Shown: one piece after another, positions 11,084-21,726 of the stretch
Layout: every line of letters begins with the position of its first letter
How positions within the stretch are numbered: the first letter of the stretch is position 1
Source: Methylophaga sp.
GTDB lineage: Bacteria > Pseudomonadota > Gammaproteobacteria > Nitrosococcales > Methylophagaceae
DNA: 64,000 nt
NCBI GenBank assembly: GCA_024636315.1
Contig: JAGXHJ010000034.1
Coordinates: 27,016-91,015 of the forward strand
Direction: 5' to 3'
The notes under the pieces: generated by a model
What the model saw: the letters and a program-made list of their open reading frames with translations, nothing else
Database searches by the model: none
Told to the model about the DNA's origin: nothing
Made by a program: the position numbers and the translations under genes

Positions 11084-11707
11084 TTAGTCTTCAAATGGTG
11101 ATGGATCGCCCAAGCCAACTCGCACAATCTCAGGCATATCATCAATAAACTCAATCACCGTTGTAGGTACTGCACCTCCAGCCCCACCATCAATGACCAA
11201 GTCAACCTGTTGACCAATACGATCAACAATATCTTCTGGGTCAGTCATCGGCATATCTTCGCCCGGCAAAATCATTGTTGAGCTCATTAAAGGTTCATCG
11301 AGTTCTTCTAACAGTGCTAAGGCAATGAGGTTATTTGGAATGCGTAGGCCAATTGTTTTACGTTTAGGGTGTTGAAGACGACGCGGTACTTCTTTAGTCG
11401 CGGGTAGAACAAAGGTATAAGCACCAGGCGTATGGGCTTTTATAGCACGGTATACGCTGTTATTCACCTTGGCATATGTCGAAATTTCTGACAAATCACG
11501 GCACACTAAGGTGAAATTATGGTCTGCATCTAACTGACGAATTCGGCGGATTTTATCCATTGCCCCTTTGTCACCAATACGGCAACCTAGTGCATAACCC
11601 GAATCCGTGGGATACACCACTAGGCCACCTTTACGAATAATGTCACATGCTTGGACGATTAAACGTTTTTGTGGATTTTCAGGGTGTATCTGAAAAAACT
11701 GACTCAT
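11084..11707 (-). CDS. L-threonylcarbamoyladenylate synthase-like protein (YciO/YrdC family)
   Basis: ORF (MSQFFQIHPENPQK... start chosen); GLVVYPTDSGYALGCRIGDKGA, TIGLRIPN, LMSSTM. Confidence 0.9.
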   Translation of the reverse strand: MSQFFQIHPENPQKRLIVQACDIIRKGGLVVYPTDSGYALGCRIGDKGAMDKIRRIRQLDADHNFTLVCRDLSEISTYAKVNNSVYRAIKAHTPGAYTFVLPATKEVPRRLQHPKRKTIGLRIPNNLIALALLEELDEPLMSSTMILPGEDMPMTDPEDIVDRIGQQVDLVIDGGAGGAVPTTVIEFIDDMPEIVRVGLGDPSPFED

Positions 11708-11894
11708 GAAAAACCTTTTAAATAATTTCAACGACGTGTTGAGTGATGGTGCGTTTATACAATAAAAATGTTGTTTAAACTATTAATATATTCTTTATAT
11801 TGCCAGCTCAGTTATGTGAGTTAGAGATTTTGTTTGTCAAAAGGTATGACAACTAAAGACCTGTTGCTCAGGCTAATGCTCAAAATATCTTTGA

Positions 11895-12731
11895 TTACCA
11901 CACCGACCAAATAGGCACACAACTTTTGGGCAATGCTGCCAGATGGCCAAGTTCCACCCATGTATTATCCGGCGTGTGAAAATCAGAACCGCAAGAAGCC
12001 AATAATTCAAACTGTTCGGCCAATCGCGCCAAATTCTTAACTTCTTCTGGATGTTGCCGACCTGATACCACCTCAATTCCAACGCCACCAGCGAATTTAA
12101 AGTCAGTGATTAGCCTACGCAGTTTAGTGGCGGTCATTTTATAGCGTGCAGGATGCGCAATAACCGCTTGGCCACCAGCGGCTGTGATCCATGTCAGCGC
12201 ATTAGTCAAACTAGCCCACTCACCCACCACATAACCCGGTTTATTCCTCACCAGAAAACGTTTAAAAACATCGTTAATATTTTTGGCATGCCCCTGTTCG
12301 ACCAGAAATTGAGCAAAGTGCAATCGACCCAACATAACGTCGGAGGCATATTTTCGAGCGCCATCAAGCGCGCCAGTAATGCCCGCTTTTTCTAATCTTT
12401 CAGCCATTTTTGCCGCACGGCCAATACGAAAAGTGCGCATTTCCATCAAGCCTTGCTGCAAGGTGGCATTGTCGACATCCACATTCAAACCAATGATATG
12501 AACGGTGCCACCTCCCCAGGTTACCGAAATTTCCACCCCGGCAATGAGGGTCAAATCAGTATTTTGTGAGGCCAGTTGCGCCTTCGCAATGCCCTCAGTA
12601 CCATCGTGATCGGTTAATGCCAAGACATTAACGCCCTGCGCTATCGCGCGGGCAATAAGATCTTCTGGCGACAAGGCACCATCAGATGCAGTCGAGTGTG
12701 AATGTAAGTCATAACAAGTCATTTTTACCAT
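11895..12731 (-). CDS. PHP domain phosphoesterase (YciV/RNase AM-like)
   Basis: ORF; DLHSHSTASDGALSPEDLI, ALTDHDGTEG, GVEIS, IAHPARY, GSDFHTPD. Confidence 0.92.
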   Translation of the reverse strand: MVKMTCYDLHSHSTASDGALSPEDLIARAIAQGVNVLALTDHDGTEGIAKAQLASQNTDLTLIAGVEISVTWGGGTVHIIGLNVDVDNATLQQGLMEMRTFRIGRAAKMAERLEKAGITGALDGARKYASDVMLGRLHFAQFLVEQGHAKNINDVFKRFLVRNKPGYVVGEWASLTNALTWITAAGGQAVIAHPARYKMTATKLRRLITDFKFAGGVGIEVVSGRQHPEEVKNLARLAEQFELLASCGSDFHTPDNTWVELGHLAALPKSCVPIWSVW

Positions 12732-12777
12732 TTTACGTTAAAATGATGGTCGTTACTTTTTAAAGCAAAAAAACACC

Positions 12778-13380
12778 ATGAAACTATTTTTTGATTTCCT
12801 ACCGATTGCACTATTTTTTGTCGCCTATAAACTTGGTGGTGGCATCTATCATTGGGGTGGGCAGGAATACGATATCAAGGGCATATATGTCGCCACAACA
12901 GTGATGATTATCGCTTCAGTATTACAAGTGGCTATCACTTGGTTACTAACAAGAAAAGTCGAAAAATCACATATAATAACCCTGGCTCTTGTGCTGGTAT
13001 TAGGTGGTGCAACACTTTGGTTACAAAACCCAGACTTCATCAAATGGAAACCCACTGCGGTCAATTGGCTATTTGCACTGGCCTTTATCGGCTCCCAGGT
13101 GTTTACTGACAAATCATTACTTGAACGCATGATGGCAGAGCATATTCAATTACCCACTGCGATATGGTTCAAACTTAATATTGCTTGGGTATTATTTTTT
13201 ATCGGCTCAGGTTTAGCCAATCTCTATGTTGCGTTTAACTTTGATGAAGCGACTTGGGTCAACTTCAAACTATTTGGCTTATTAGGTTTAACGATCGTGT
13301 TTATCATCGGCCAATCAGTATATCTCACTAAACATGCGAGTGAATCTCCCAAATCTGAGTCTTCTGAGGATAGTAAATAA
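12778..13380 (+). CDS. yciB: Septation protein A / intracellular septation membrane protein YciB
   Basis: [24 protein letters not shown] and W-rich membrane segments. Confidence 0.95.
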   Translation: MKLFFDFLPIALFFVAYKLGGGIYHWGGQEYDIKGIYVATTVMIIASVLQVAITWLLTRKVEKSHIITLALVLVLGGATLWLQNPDFIKWKPTAVNWLFALAFIGSQVFTDKSLLERMMAEHIQLPTAIWFKLNIAWVLFFIGSGLANLYVAFNFDEATWVNFKLFGLLGLTIVFIIGQSVYLTKHASESPKSESSEDSK

Positions 13381-13679
13381 TGCTTTATGCCATCATGAGC
13401 GAGGATGTTGCTGACAGTTTAAGTCGTCGACTAGTGGCCAGACCTGCGCACCTTGCTCGACTAAACGAATTGCAACAACAAGGCCGCTTGATATTAGCCG
13501 GTCCTCATCCTGCAATTGATAGTGAAGATCCGGGTCAAGAAGGCTTCAGCGGCAGTCTGGTAGTCGCGGAATTTAGCGATTTGTTACAAGCACAAGCTTG
13601 GGCTGATGCCGATCCTTATATTGAAGCAGGCGTATATGCTAAAGTTGTCGTTAAACCCTTCAAAAAAGTATTACCATGA
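13380..13679 (+). CDS. yciI: YciI family protein
   Basis: [14 protein letters not shown]...[10 protein letters not shown]...[22 protein letters not shown]; start overlaps the yciB stop. Confidence 0.92.
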   Translation: MLYAIMSEDVADSLSRRLVARPAHLARLNELQQQGRLILAGPHPAIDSEDPGQEGFSGSLVVAEFSDLLQAQAWADADPYIEAGVYAKVVVKPFKKVLP

Positions 13680-13951
13680 CCGATACCACAAGCAAACTAC
13701 AGACAGCGCTCAACAGCCTTAATCCAAACTATTTAGAACTGCAAGACGATAGCGCATTGCATGCAGGTCATGCTGGCAACACCGGTGGCAGTCATTACAC
13801 AGTGACCATCGTAAGTGAGGCTTTCGATGGTTTATCACTCATTAAACGACACCGCTTGGTCTATGAAGCAGTGGGCGACTTAATGATCAACGACATTCAC
13901 GCACTGAGTATTCAAGCTAAAACGCCTGCTGAATATGGTCTAAGCTTATAA
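13676..13951 (+). CDS. BolA family protein
   Basis: [46 protein letters not shown] overlap with yciI. Confidence 0.93.
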   Translation: MTDTTSKLQTALNSLNPNYLELQDDSALHAGHAGNTGGSHYTVTIVSEAFDGLSLIKRHRLVYEAVGDLMINDIHALSIQAKTPAEYGLSL

Positions 13952-13958
13952 CCATCTG

Positions 13959-16214
13959 ATGGCTAAAGACAACGAGACTTCCGCCAGAAATGAAGCCTTT
14001 TTACGCCAGTTAGAAATCCAAAGATTAAATAAACCCTGCAACCGTATTATCGACTTACGCGGTAAGGTAGCAGGTGAGTGTCAGGCTTATACCTTTGGTG
14101 ATCGCATTCATTATCTCGATGACCGGGCTTATTTACTTGCAAAGCAATTATTAGATCGCTTTAATGGTCGTTACACCATGGGGGTTTATGACTCCTTGCT
14201 CAAGGCATTGAAGATGCTTGAGCAACAACAGCAAAATGTCACTTTTGACACTAAAAAAGAAATATTGCACCAAGATCCTGTTCAACCCCAACATATCCCT
14301 TTTGATCAAATTTTACAGCGTAAAGAACGGCGTATTGTTTATGCTAGCCCGATTGATATCGCCATTGCCGATGTGCTTTATCATGGCTCGACTATCGACA
14401 TCACCAGTAGCGCGATCAAAATAACCCTGCGTCGCGCTCACACCATAGAGCAGGGCGACTATGTCAACGTCACTTTTTCAGGCTTGAAGGGCTTAGCTCA
14501 CGCAGAAACTACAGATTTACTGACCAAAATAAGCTATAAAGTTGTTCAAATTGAACATGATGAAAAATATACTTACGCGATATTGGTCCGTAATCGAGAT
14601 GACAATAGCTCCGTAACAAACTGGTTTGATGATTGGACGCAAAAACACGATAATCCTGCCCATATTGATCTCGATGATTCGATTTTTAATCTAGCCAGTC
14701 TTTATTATCTAAGGTTATTCACTCGATCGTTAAATATACCGCTACTTTGGTTAAGTGATTCAAATGATCCAGAACCGATAAAAGCTTTTCACTTAATGCG
14801 CGGTGGAGAGAAGATACTTGAATGCTTAAATAATACTAATAAAACAGATTTATCGCTACTTCCTATAAAGCAAGTCATGCTGAGTGGTGAAGATTATCTG
14901 CTGGTTATTTTCAAGATTAATAACACCCTAAAAAGTATTGCCGTTCCTCGCAGTGACCCTACTTTAACAGTCAAAGCATTGAACTTACATCATCAGCAAC
15001 AACAAAGTCATCTATTACTATTACAGCCCGCCAAGCAACAGTTTAACCCTGCTATTTTTGATGATGAACTCGCCTTTATAAGCAATCTAGACCCAAACTA
15101 TGGCAAGGTATTATCAAGCCGCCTAAGCTCGATTACTCAAACTATTTTCATTATCGATCTGTCGAGTGTTTGTTTAAATATCAATCCAGAAGTTGTATTT
15201 AGTGAAAATGAATTGCGCCAGTTTAGTATCGTCAATACCGTTCAAGAGCAATTACCCATTGCTACTTCGTTTAAACATTACATCCAACGTTCTCGCCAAA
15301 GGTTCTTTGTGAACACGCCAGTTGTTGCTCATCTGGGTGAGCAATTTTTCAATGTTTCTACTATAGATTTCTCGCGAGACGGCTTGTCACTTCACATTCC
15401 CAATGACATCAAAATCCCCCAAGATGCTCGAATTACCGTCGACTTTACTCGCTGGCAGAATCAAACCAATAAACATGATTTATTCGGTATTTCATTTTTA
15501 GTGAAAAATAAGATGGCATTGGCGGAAGGACGCACAAGATTAGGTTTACAGCGCTTATCACACTTAAGCCCTGTCAGCATAAATCAATTTTTCGAGTCAG
15601 TAATTGAACGTAATAAAGACAAGCTTGTAATCAACAATCGTGATCTTATAGCCGGCAAAGAAACCTCGATCTATCGACAATTACTGCCGGCAACCATCTC
15701 TTCTATCCCACTCTACTTTGGGCTTAATTCGAATCAAAAAAGAATATTACAGGCCATTGCAACAACCCAATTTAACCATGCGGATCAACATGATTCACTT
15801 TGGCGGGCATTAGCAAAAATGGTCGTGCCTTTATCTGAAATAATTAAAAATAAATCTAGTGGAGACAATAGTAGCGTCAATTTTGGTCTATATTGCTACC
15901 AAAACAAAGCCAAAAATAATGACTGGATAATTACTACTGATTTTGACTTTTCATATTCTGCCGGAAAAGAATTATTTATTAGTAGAGCCCTGGCAAATGA
16001 GCACTACGTCTTCTTCCAATGCTCTTTAATGCCCATTCCATTAAATGCATTAGATGATGAAGACGACCTCAAAACACAATTGCGTAGCCTACGGAATCAA
16101 ACACCGCATAAAGTGAAACAAATTCGAGACATCTTATATGGCTTATTTGGCATCGGCAATCTGATTGATGTTACCGATATTATTGAAGCCGCTTATAAAA
16201 AAACTAACGGGTAA
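13959..16214 (+). CDS. Large PilZ-like domain protein
   Basis: 751-aa ORF; RIVYASPIDI and RQRFFVNTPVVAHLGEQFFNVSTIDFSRDGLSLHIP segments resemble PilZ-fold sequences. Confidence 0.7.
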   Translation: MAKDNETSARNEAFLRQLEIQRLNKPCNRIIDLRGKVAGECQAYTFGDRIHYLDDRAYLLAKQLLDRFNGRYTMGVYDSLLKALKMLEQQQQNVTFDTKKEILHQDPVQPQHIPFDQILQRKERRIVYASPIDIAIADVLYHGSTIDITSSAIKITLRRAHTIEQGDYVNVTFSGLKGLAHAETTDLLTKISYKVVQIEHDEKYTYAILVRNRDDNSSVTNWFDDWTQKHDNPAHIDLDDSIFNLASLYYLRLFTRSLNIPLLWLSDSNDPEPIKAFHLMRGGEKILECLNNTNKTDLSLLPIKQVMLSGEDYLLVIFKINNTLKSIAVPRSDPTLTVKALNLHHQQQQSHLLLLQPAKQQFNPAIFDDELAFISNLDPNYGKVLSSRLSSITQTIFIIDLSSVCLNINPEVVFSENELRQFSIVNTVQEQLPIATSFKHYIQRSRQRFFVNTPVVAHLGEQFFNVSTIDFSRDGLSLHIPNDIKIPQDARITVDFTRWQNQTNKHDLFGISFLVKNKMALAEGRTRLGLQRLSHLSPVSINQFFESVIERNKDKLVINNRDLIAGKETSIYRQLLPATISSIPLYFGLNSNQKRILQAIATTQFNHADQHDSLWRALAKMVVPLSEIIKNKSSGDNSSVNFGLYCYQNKAKNNDWIITTDFDFSYSAGKELFISRALANEHYVFFQCSLMPIPLNALDDEDDLKTQLRSLRNQTPHKVKQIRDILYGLFGIGNLIDVTDIIEAAYKKTNG

Positions 16215-16223
16215 AACCAAAAA

Positions 16224-17552
16224 CTAGCCGGCAATTTTCATCTTATCGATCCAAACTGAACCGGTACGAGTATTACCCCGCATATTGACATCATTACCCA
16301 CTGCCTGAATACCCATAAACATATCGCGTAAATTGCTGGCAATAGTAAACTCATCTATCGGATATTGAATCACGCCATTTTCTACCCAAAAACCTGCCGC
16401 ACCCTGCGAATAATCGCCAGTAACAATATTCACCCCCATGCCCATCGTTTCCGTTACCACAATGCCAGTGCCCATTTCTTTGAGTAAGCCCGCAAAATTC
16501 AGATTGCCACTATCAATTGTCAAATTATGTACACCACCCGCATTTGCTGTGGTTGTCATTTTTAATTTACGTGCAGAATAACTATCTAAAACATAACCTT
16601 GCAATACGCCATCGGTAATAATGTCACGTGCTTGTGTTGCTACGCCATCGCCATCAAAGCTTGCACTACCCAATGCTTTTACTAAGCGTGGTTGTTCATG
16701 AATATGCATAAACTCAGGAAAAACCTGTTTATCTAGATGATCCAATAAAAACGTTGATTTGCGATATAAAGCACCGCCACGAATTGCTGAAATAAATTGA
16801 CCAAACAAAGATGGCGCAACTTCTGCGGCAAAAATAACCGGATAAGAACCCGTGGTCATTGTCCTGGCATTTAAGCGTTGTAAGGTGTTTTTGGCCGCAC
16901 GTTGACCAATATTTCTGGCCGAGTCTAAATCTGCGGCATCACGGGCAATGTCGTACCAATAATCACGTTGCATGCCACGATCGTCATTGGCGATTAAAGT
17001 ACATGCCAGGCTATGGCGACTACTAATCGTACTACCCATAAAACCATGACTATTGGCATATACTCGACCGCCTTCATGGCTTGATACACTGGCACCTTCT
17101 GAATTGTTAATGCGTGGGTCAACGTCATAACCTGCTTGTTCACACTCGGTGGCAATTATGATCGCGCGTTCCGCATCGATATCCCAAGGATGATACAAAG
17201 ACAGATCAGGAAACTCGGTTGCCATCAAATCTGCATCCGCTAAACCCGCACAATCATCTGCTTGGGTATGTTTAGCTATGCGACTGGCAGCTTTTACGGC
17301 ATCAGCAATTGCGGCCGGTTTTAAATCTGAGGTGCTAGCAGAGGCTTTGCTTTGACCAAAATAAACAGTAACGCCTAAACCTGTGTCACTATTATATTCA
17401 AGCGTTTCAACATCGCCTTGTCGTACACTAACGGACAGGCCTTTGCTATGACTGACGCCAACTTCGGCTGCCGTAGCACCTTGTGATTTTGCTTGTTGTA
17501 ATGCAATTTCTGCAGCTTGTTCAAGCGCTACGTTATTCATACGGTTACTCAT
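16224..17552 (-). CDS. pmbA: Metalloprotease PmbA (TldE)
   Basis: ORF; TldD/PmbA family pattern (VRQGDVETLEYNSDTGLGVTVYFG, DGDGVATQARDIITDGVLQGYVLDSYSARKL). Confidence 0.95.
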   Translation of the reverse strand: MSNRMNNVALEQAAEIALQQAKSQGATAAEVGVSHSKGLSVSVRQGDVETLEYNSDTGLGVTVYFGQSKASASTSDLKPAAIADAVKAASRIAKHTQADDCAGLADADLMATEFPDLSLYHPWDIDAERAIIIATECEQAGYDVDPRINNSEGASVSSHEGGRVYANSHGFMGSTISSRHSLACTLIANDDRGMQRDYWYDIARDAADLDSARNIGQRAAKNTLQRLNARTMTTGSYPVIFAAEVAPSLFGQFISAIRGGALYRKSTFLLDHLDKQVFPEFMHIHEQPRLVKALGSASFDGDGVATQARDIITDGVLQGYVLDSYSARKLKMTTTANAGGVHNLTIDSGNLNFAGLLKEMGTGIVVTETMGMGVNIVTGDYSQGAAGFWVENGVIQYPIDEFTIASNLRDMFMGIQAVGNDVNMRGNTRTGSVWIDKMKIAG

Positions 17553-17700
17553 CTTGATAGTTCAACCTCATCAATTTTTGTCACGAAGATAAAACCCTCG
17601 CAGATCTAATGCACCACACGTATTTAATGAAATAATCAAATACAAGGCATCAGGGGTAATCAGCATTCTTCAGATCGTGTACTGAAGGCAGTGCAACTGA

Positions 17701-18462
17701 TTAAGACACTTTTTTACATATTGGACAATCGGGATCTTGTCGTAATTTAAGTTCACGCCAAGTCATGGCTAGGGCATCGAGGATCATTAATCGGCCTGCT
17801 AATGATTCACCAATATCAGTTAATAACTTCACGGTTTCCACTGCCTGCATACTACCGATGATTCCTAATAAAGGCGATAATACGCCGCTTTCCGAACAGG
17901 TTTGTTGTAACTCGCCATTATCTTCATAGATACAACGATAACACGCACTACCGATTTGTCGTGGGTCGTAGACCGTTACCTGTGCCTCCATACGAATTGC
18001 TGCACCTGAGACTAACGGCGTATTGAGTTGCTGAGTGACTTTATTTAATAAAAATCGCGTAGCAAAGTTATCGCTACAATCTACCACCACATCGGCCGCG
18101 GTGACTGCCTTATTTAAGTTTTGTTCACTGAGCCTAGTTGAGTGAGTGTCAATCTGCACGCTACTATTTAGGGCTCGTAAGCTGTCTGCAGCAGACTCCA
18201 CTTTAAGGCGACCAATATCCTGTTCGCCATGAATGATCTGCCGTTGCAGATTTGATAATTCGACAACATCATCATCGACCAAGGTCAAATGACCAACACC
18301 TGCGGCAGCCAAATACAGGGCAACAGGTGAACCAAGCCCACCCAGACCCACAACCAGCACGTGGCTATTAAGTAGTTTTTGCTGACCCGTTATATCTATC
18401 TGCGGTAATAGAATTTGGCGACTATAACGTAAAAGTTGATCATCATTCATTGATTGTTGCAC
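17701..18462 (-). CDS. moeB: HesA/MoeB/ThiF family adenylyltransferase
   Basis: ORF; LVVGLGGLGSPVALYLAAAGVGHLTLVDDDVVELSNLQRQ, Zn-binding CYRCIY...CPIC. Confidence 0.88.
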   Translation of the reverse strand: MQQSMNDDQLLRYSRQILLPQIDITGQQKLLNSHVLVVGLGGLGSPVALYLAAAGVGHLTLVDDDVVELSNLQRQIIHGEQDIGRLKVESAADSLRALNSSVQIDTHSTRLSEQNLNKAVTAADVVVDCSDNFATRFLLNKVTQQLNTPLVSGAAIRMEAQVTVYDPRQIGSACYRCIYEDNGELQQTCSESGVLSPLLGIIGSMQAVETVKLLTDIGESLAGRLMILDALAMTWRELKLRQDPDCPICKKVS

Positions 18463-18485
18463 CTATAAAGCAGTTAGGTTCAGAA

Positions 18486-19316
18486 TTATACAGCGACTAT
18501 TCCTATTGTAACGCGGTCATTGCCGCCATAATCTTGCCGTGATGAGACCTCGCTAAAGCCCGCATCGCTGAATAACTGCTGTACTTTAAGCGCCTGATCA
18601 TAACTATGTTCCACCATTAACCAGCCACCAGTCTTTAAACATCGTTGCGCTTGTTTCACTATCAGGCGGATATCGTCTAAACCATCGATTCCTGAAGCTA
18701 ATGCTGACAGAGGTTCAAAGCGCACATCACCTTGCGACAAATGAACGTCACTGGCCTCAATATAAGGAGGATTACTAACCACCATATGAAATGACTTATC
18801 AGCGATAGCGGCTAACCAACTACCCTGCCAAAATGACACATTGCTTAACTGATGATTGAGTGCATTTTCTTTTGCTACCAGTAATGCCGCCATCGAAAAA
18901 TCCATAGCAATTATATGGGCCGCTGGCTGCTCACTAGCTAATGATAATGCGATAGCCCCCGAGCCTGTACCCAAATCCGCCACACACATTGCAGGTTTGA
19001 GCTTTTCCAATGCTAGAGACACTAACAATTCGGTATCAGGTCGCGGTATCAAAGTATCGGCCGTCACCTTCAAATCCAAGGTCCAAAAACCTCGTTTGGC
19101 CATCAAATATGCGACGGGATATCCTTGTTGCCGCTGTTGAATAAGTGCAAGCCACCGCGCTTGTTGCTCGTCAGTTAATAATTTATCTGACCAAGCATGT
19201 AAATAAGATGTTGGGCAATCGAGCAGATAACATAGCAGTACTCGGCTATCTATATCAGGACTATCACCATCACTAAGTTCCACATGCCCATAACGCAGGG
19301 CTTCAGCTATATTCAT
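18486..19316 (-). CDS. prmC: Peptide chain release factor N(5)-glutamine methyltransferase PrmC
   Basis: ORF; LIPRPDTELLV, DLGTGSGAIALSLA, VVSNPPYI. Confidence 0.95.
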   Translation of the reverse strand: MNIAEALRYGHVELSDGDSPDIDSRVLLCYLLDCPTSYLHAWSDKLLTDEQQARWLALIQQRQQGYPVAYLMAKRGFWTLDLKVTADTLIPRPDTELLVSLALEKLKPAMCVADLGTGSGAIALSLASEQPAAHIIAMDFSMAALLVAKENALNHQLSNVSFWQGSWLAAIADKSFHMVVSNPPYIEASDVHLSQGDVRFEPLSALASGIDGLDDIRLIVKQAQRCLKTGGWLMVEHSYDQALKVQQLFSDAGFSEVSSRQDYGGNDRVTIGIVAV

Positions 19317-20567
19317 TTATAAGATCATGACCACCACTAAGGCCAACACCATGCCACCCAATCCTATTACCACCATTTTCAACATCGATACTTGTTGGCT
19401 CAACTCTTCCAGCCCCAAATTGTCGTTGCTTATATTGGTCACGGCATCGGTGTCAGATTTCGTTCCAGCTAGAGATTCTTCTACAACGGTACGTGCTATC
19501 GGCGCAATCATTTGTGTTAAATGATCATTCAAATACGTCATGACCATGGGTGCAAATTTAGCTTCAACTTGTTGCATTAACGGCTCAAACATTTGCTGCT
19601 CATGTCGTTGCAACCAGGCTTTTCCTTCGGTATTTAACATGACCATTATTTGTCTAGGCAAATCAGATTCTTGAGTTGCATTTTGCACCGCTTTTTCTGC
19701 CGAATTGGCAACGGCATCATGCGCGGCATGTTTGGCAACGGAGTTAGCTAGATCTTCTGTCACTCGTTGTGCTTGTGCTAACAATTGCTCTTTTAATGCT
19801 GGCAACATGGCGTCAACGGATAATTTAACCTGCTCAGCCACCATTTGCTCTGCGGTATCAGCCGCGATTTGGCGACTAATATCCTCAGCCATTTCACGTA
19901 CGTCTTTATGCATTTTAGGTAATAGATCTTGCTCAATCGTCTTTATGACATTTGCAAGTAAGCTCTTTTCATCCAGCTGAGGTTGTTGTTGATTACTTAA
20001 TAAACCTAGCTGTTCAGATATCCGGTGTTCCGCAGTATCGTTAGCTACTTGGCGACTTACCGTTTCCGCAAGTCCACGAAGTTCTTGTTGCATCCTAGGT
20101 TGTAAATCTTGCTTAACCAAAGCCTTCAGTTCAGTCAATAATTCAGTGGAATCTATAGGCGATGAAGTAGTGCCTGCTTGAGGAGCTATTGCGATATGCT
20201 GAGCTAATTCGACAATAATGGCATCCAATGCCTCGGCCTTAGGTGGTTTCGTTAAGGTTGCCACCGCGCCCGCTTCCTGAGATTTTGCACGATCGGCATC
20301 AGTATCATGACCAGTACACACCACAACGGGTATATGTTTTAAATTGTCGTCAGCCTTAATTTGTTGCGTTGCCGTCAGACCATCCATCCCACCCATCATC
20401 ACATCCATGAAGATAATGTCTGGCTTAACATTGTCGCCTTTCAGATACACCAAGGCATCTTCACCACTCCCCAACTCAACAACCTGCAAGTCGTGCGCAA
20501 CTAGTAACTTGCTCAATGTCATCCGCGCCACACGAGAATCATCTACTACCAAAGCTATCTGCTGCAT
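19317..20567 (-). CDS. Receiver-domain protein with long internally repeated helical region and C-terminal TM helix
   Basis: ORF; receiver features (VVDDSRVAR, DIIFMDVMMGGMDGL, VVVCTGHDTD, TLTKPP) and terminal hydrophobic MVVIGLGGMVLALVVVMIL. Confidence 0.85.
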   Translation of the reverse strand: MQQIALVVDDSRVARMTLSKLLVAHDLQVVELGSGEDALVYLKGDNVKPDIIFMDVMMGGMDGLTATQQIKADDNLKHIPVVVCTGHDTDADRAKSQEAGAVATLTKPPKAEALDAIIVELAQHIAIAPQAGTTSSPIDSTELLTELKALVKQDLQPRMQQELRGLAETVSRQVANDTAEHRISEQLGLLSNQQQPQLDEKSLLANVIKTIEQDLLPKMHKDVREMAEDISRQIAADTAEQMVAEQVKLSVDAMLPALKEQLLAQAQRVTEDLANSVAKHAAHDAVANSAEKAVQNATQESDLPRQIMVMLNTEGKAWLQRHEQQMFEPLMQQVEAKFAPMVMTYLNDHLTQMIAPIARTVVEESLAGTKSDTDAVTNISNDNLGLEELSQQVSMLKMVVIGLGGMVLALVVVMIL

Positions 20568-20591
20568 TATTTTTCCTAGATTTCCGCCATA

Positions 20592-20903
20592 TCACCCAAT
20601 GCGATAGACATCTAAATTCACTTTATTGACCTGATGACCCAACATAATAACTTCACCGCTATATTGCTGTTGCATATCACTGGCAAACTCAAAAAAATAG
20701 AAACGCTGAATTTGAACACGGCCATGGCGATTACGCTTTAATCGTATTTTTTTCCAACCCACCGTATCATTCAAAAAGGTTACACCATGTTGATTACAAC
20801 TCCGCTGTGCCGCCTCAATCGCCAGCTCAGCTACACCACGGCTATCCCACCAAAACCACAGCAAGCCCAACAATAACAAAATAGTTAAACCATTATCAAT
20901 CAC
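20592..20903 (-). CDS. DUF3301 domain-containing protein
   Basis: In-frame GTG at 20903 overlapping the rsmE TGA (GTGA); N-terminal TM, WFWWDSRGVAELA...VTFLNDTVGWKKIRLKRN...RRFYFFEF-like pattern. The listed ORF start at 20987 lies inside rsmE. Confidence 0.8.
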   Translation of the reverse strand: MIDNGLTILLLLGLLWFWWDSRGVAELAIEAAQRSCNQHGVTFLNDTVGWKKIRLKRNRHGRVQIQRFYFFEFASDMQQQYSGEVIMLGHQVNKVNLDVYRIG

Positions 20904-21652
20904 CCTAAGTCTCCCCACAGGGTTTGCACAACAGCCAGAGCGGCCACCGTCGCCGTTTCTGTTCGTAAAATGCGAGGCCCAAAACAAACGGATTGAAAGC
21001 CAGCGGCGTTTGCTTGCCCTATTTCAGTCTCACTCAAACCGCCTTCAGGACCAATCAACAAGGTGATGTCTGCTTGCTGTTCTAATGCTGTAAAGCCCTT
21101 TTCTGCCAGTGGGTCTAACACCAAGCGGCATCCTAGCTTATTTACTATCAGCGAGTCTTCCAACTGCATCACAGTTGATAAATCAGGTAATACGCTACGG
21201 CCACTTTGCTCACAGGCGCTGACGACTATCCCCTGCCAATGTGCCCAGCGTTTTTCATCTCGCCCGCCTGAAAGTTGGACATTACAGCGTTCAGTAGCTA
21301 CAGGAATAATTCGTGTGACACCTAACTCCACGGCCTTTTGCAAAGCGTAATCCATACGCTCGCCGCGTGAAATACCTTGTAATAAGGTAATCGTTAAGGG
21401 GGATTCATTTTCCACCGTCACTTTAGACAGCAATCGCACTGATGATTCACGTTTAGATACGACTTCTAACGCCGCATCAACCTCCAAGCCTCGACCATCA
21501 AATAAACGCAAAGCATCACCTTGTTTTAAGCGCAGCACCTGTACGGCATGACGATGTGCAGCATCAGGCAAGATGAACAGGTCAGTATTTTGGTTAAGTT
21601 CAGGGCAATAAAATCGTGTAATTCGCATTAATTTTTCATCATCGCTAATCAA
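20900..21652 (-). CDS. rsmE: 16S rRNA (uracil(1498)-N(3))-methyltransferase RsmE
   Basis: ORF; LLIGPEGGLSETEI, LGPRILRTETA-like FGPRILRTETATVAALAV. Confidence 0.95.
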   Translation of the reverse strand: MISDDEKLMRITRFYCPELNQNTDLFILPDAAHRHAVQVLRLKQGDALRLFDGRGLEVDAALEVVSKRESSVRLLSKVTVENESPLTITLLQGISRGERMDYALQKAVELGVTRIIPVATERCNVQLSGGRDEKRWAHWQGIVVSACEQSGRSVLPDLSTVMQLEDSLIVNKLGCRLVLDPLAEKGFTALEQQADITLLIGPEGGLSETEIGQANAAGFQSVCFGPRILRTETATVAALAVVQTLWGDLG

Positions 21653-21726
21653 AAGGGTTGGGCTTAGTTTACATGGAGTTGTCTAGTGTTTGAATGTTAG
21701 CTAAAAGGTATTGCTATACTCTAACA

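Noticed and set aside
20904-20987. Upstream extension of the DUF3301 ORF
   Set aside because: This segment overlaps the conserved C-terminus of rsmE; the GTG at 20903 (GTGA overlap) is the better start.
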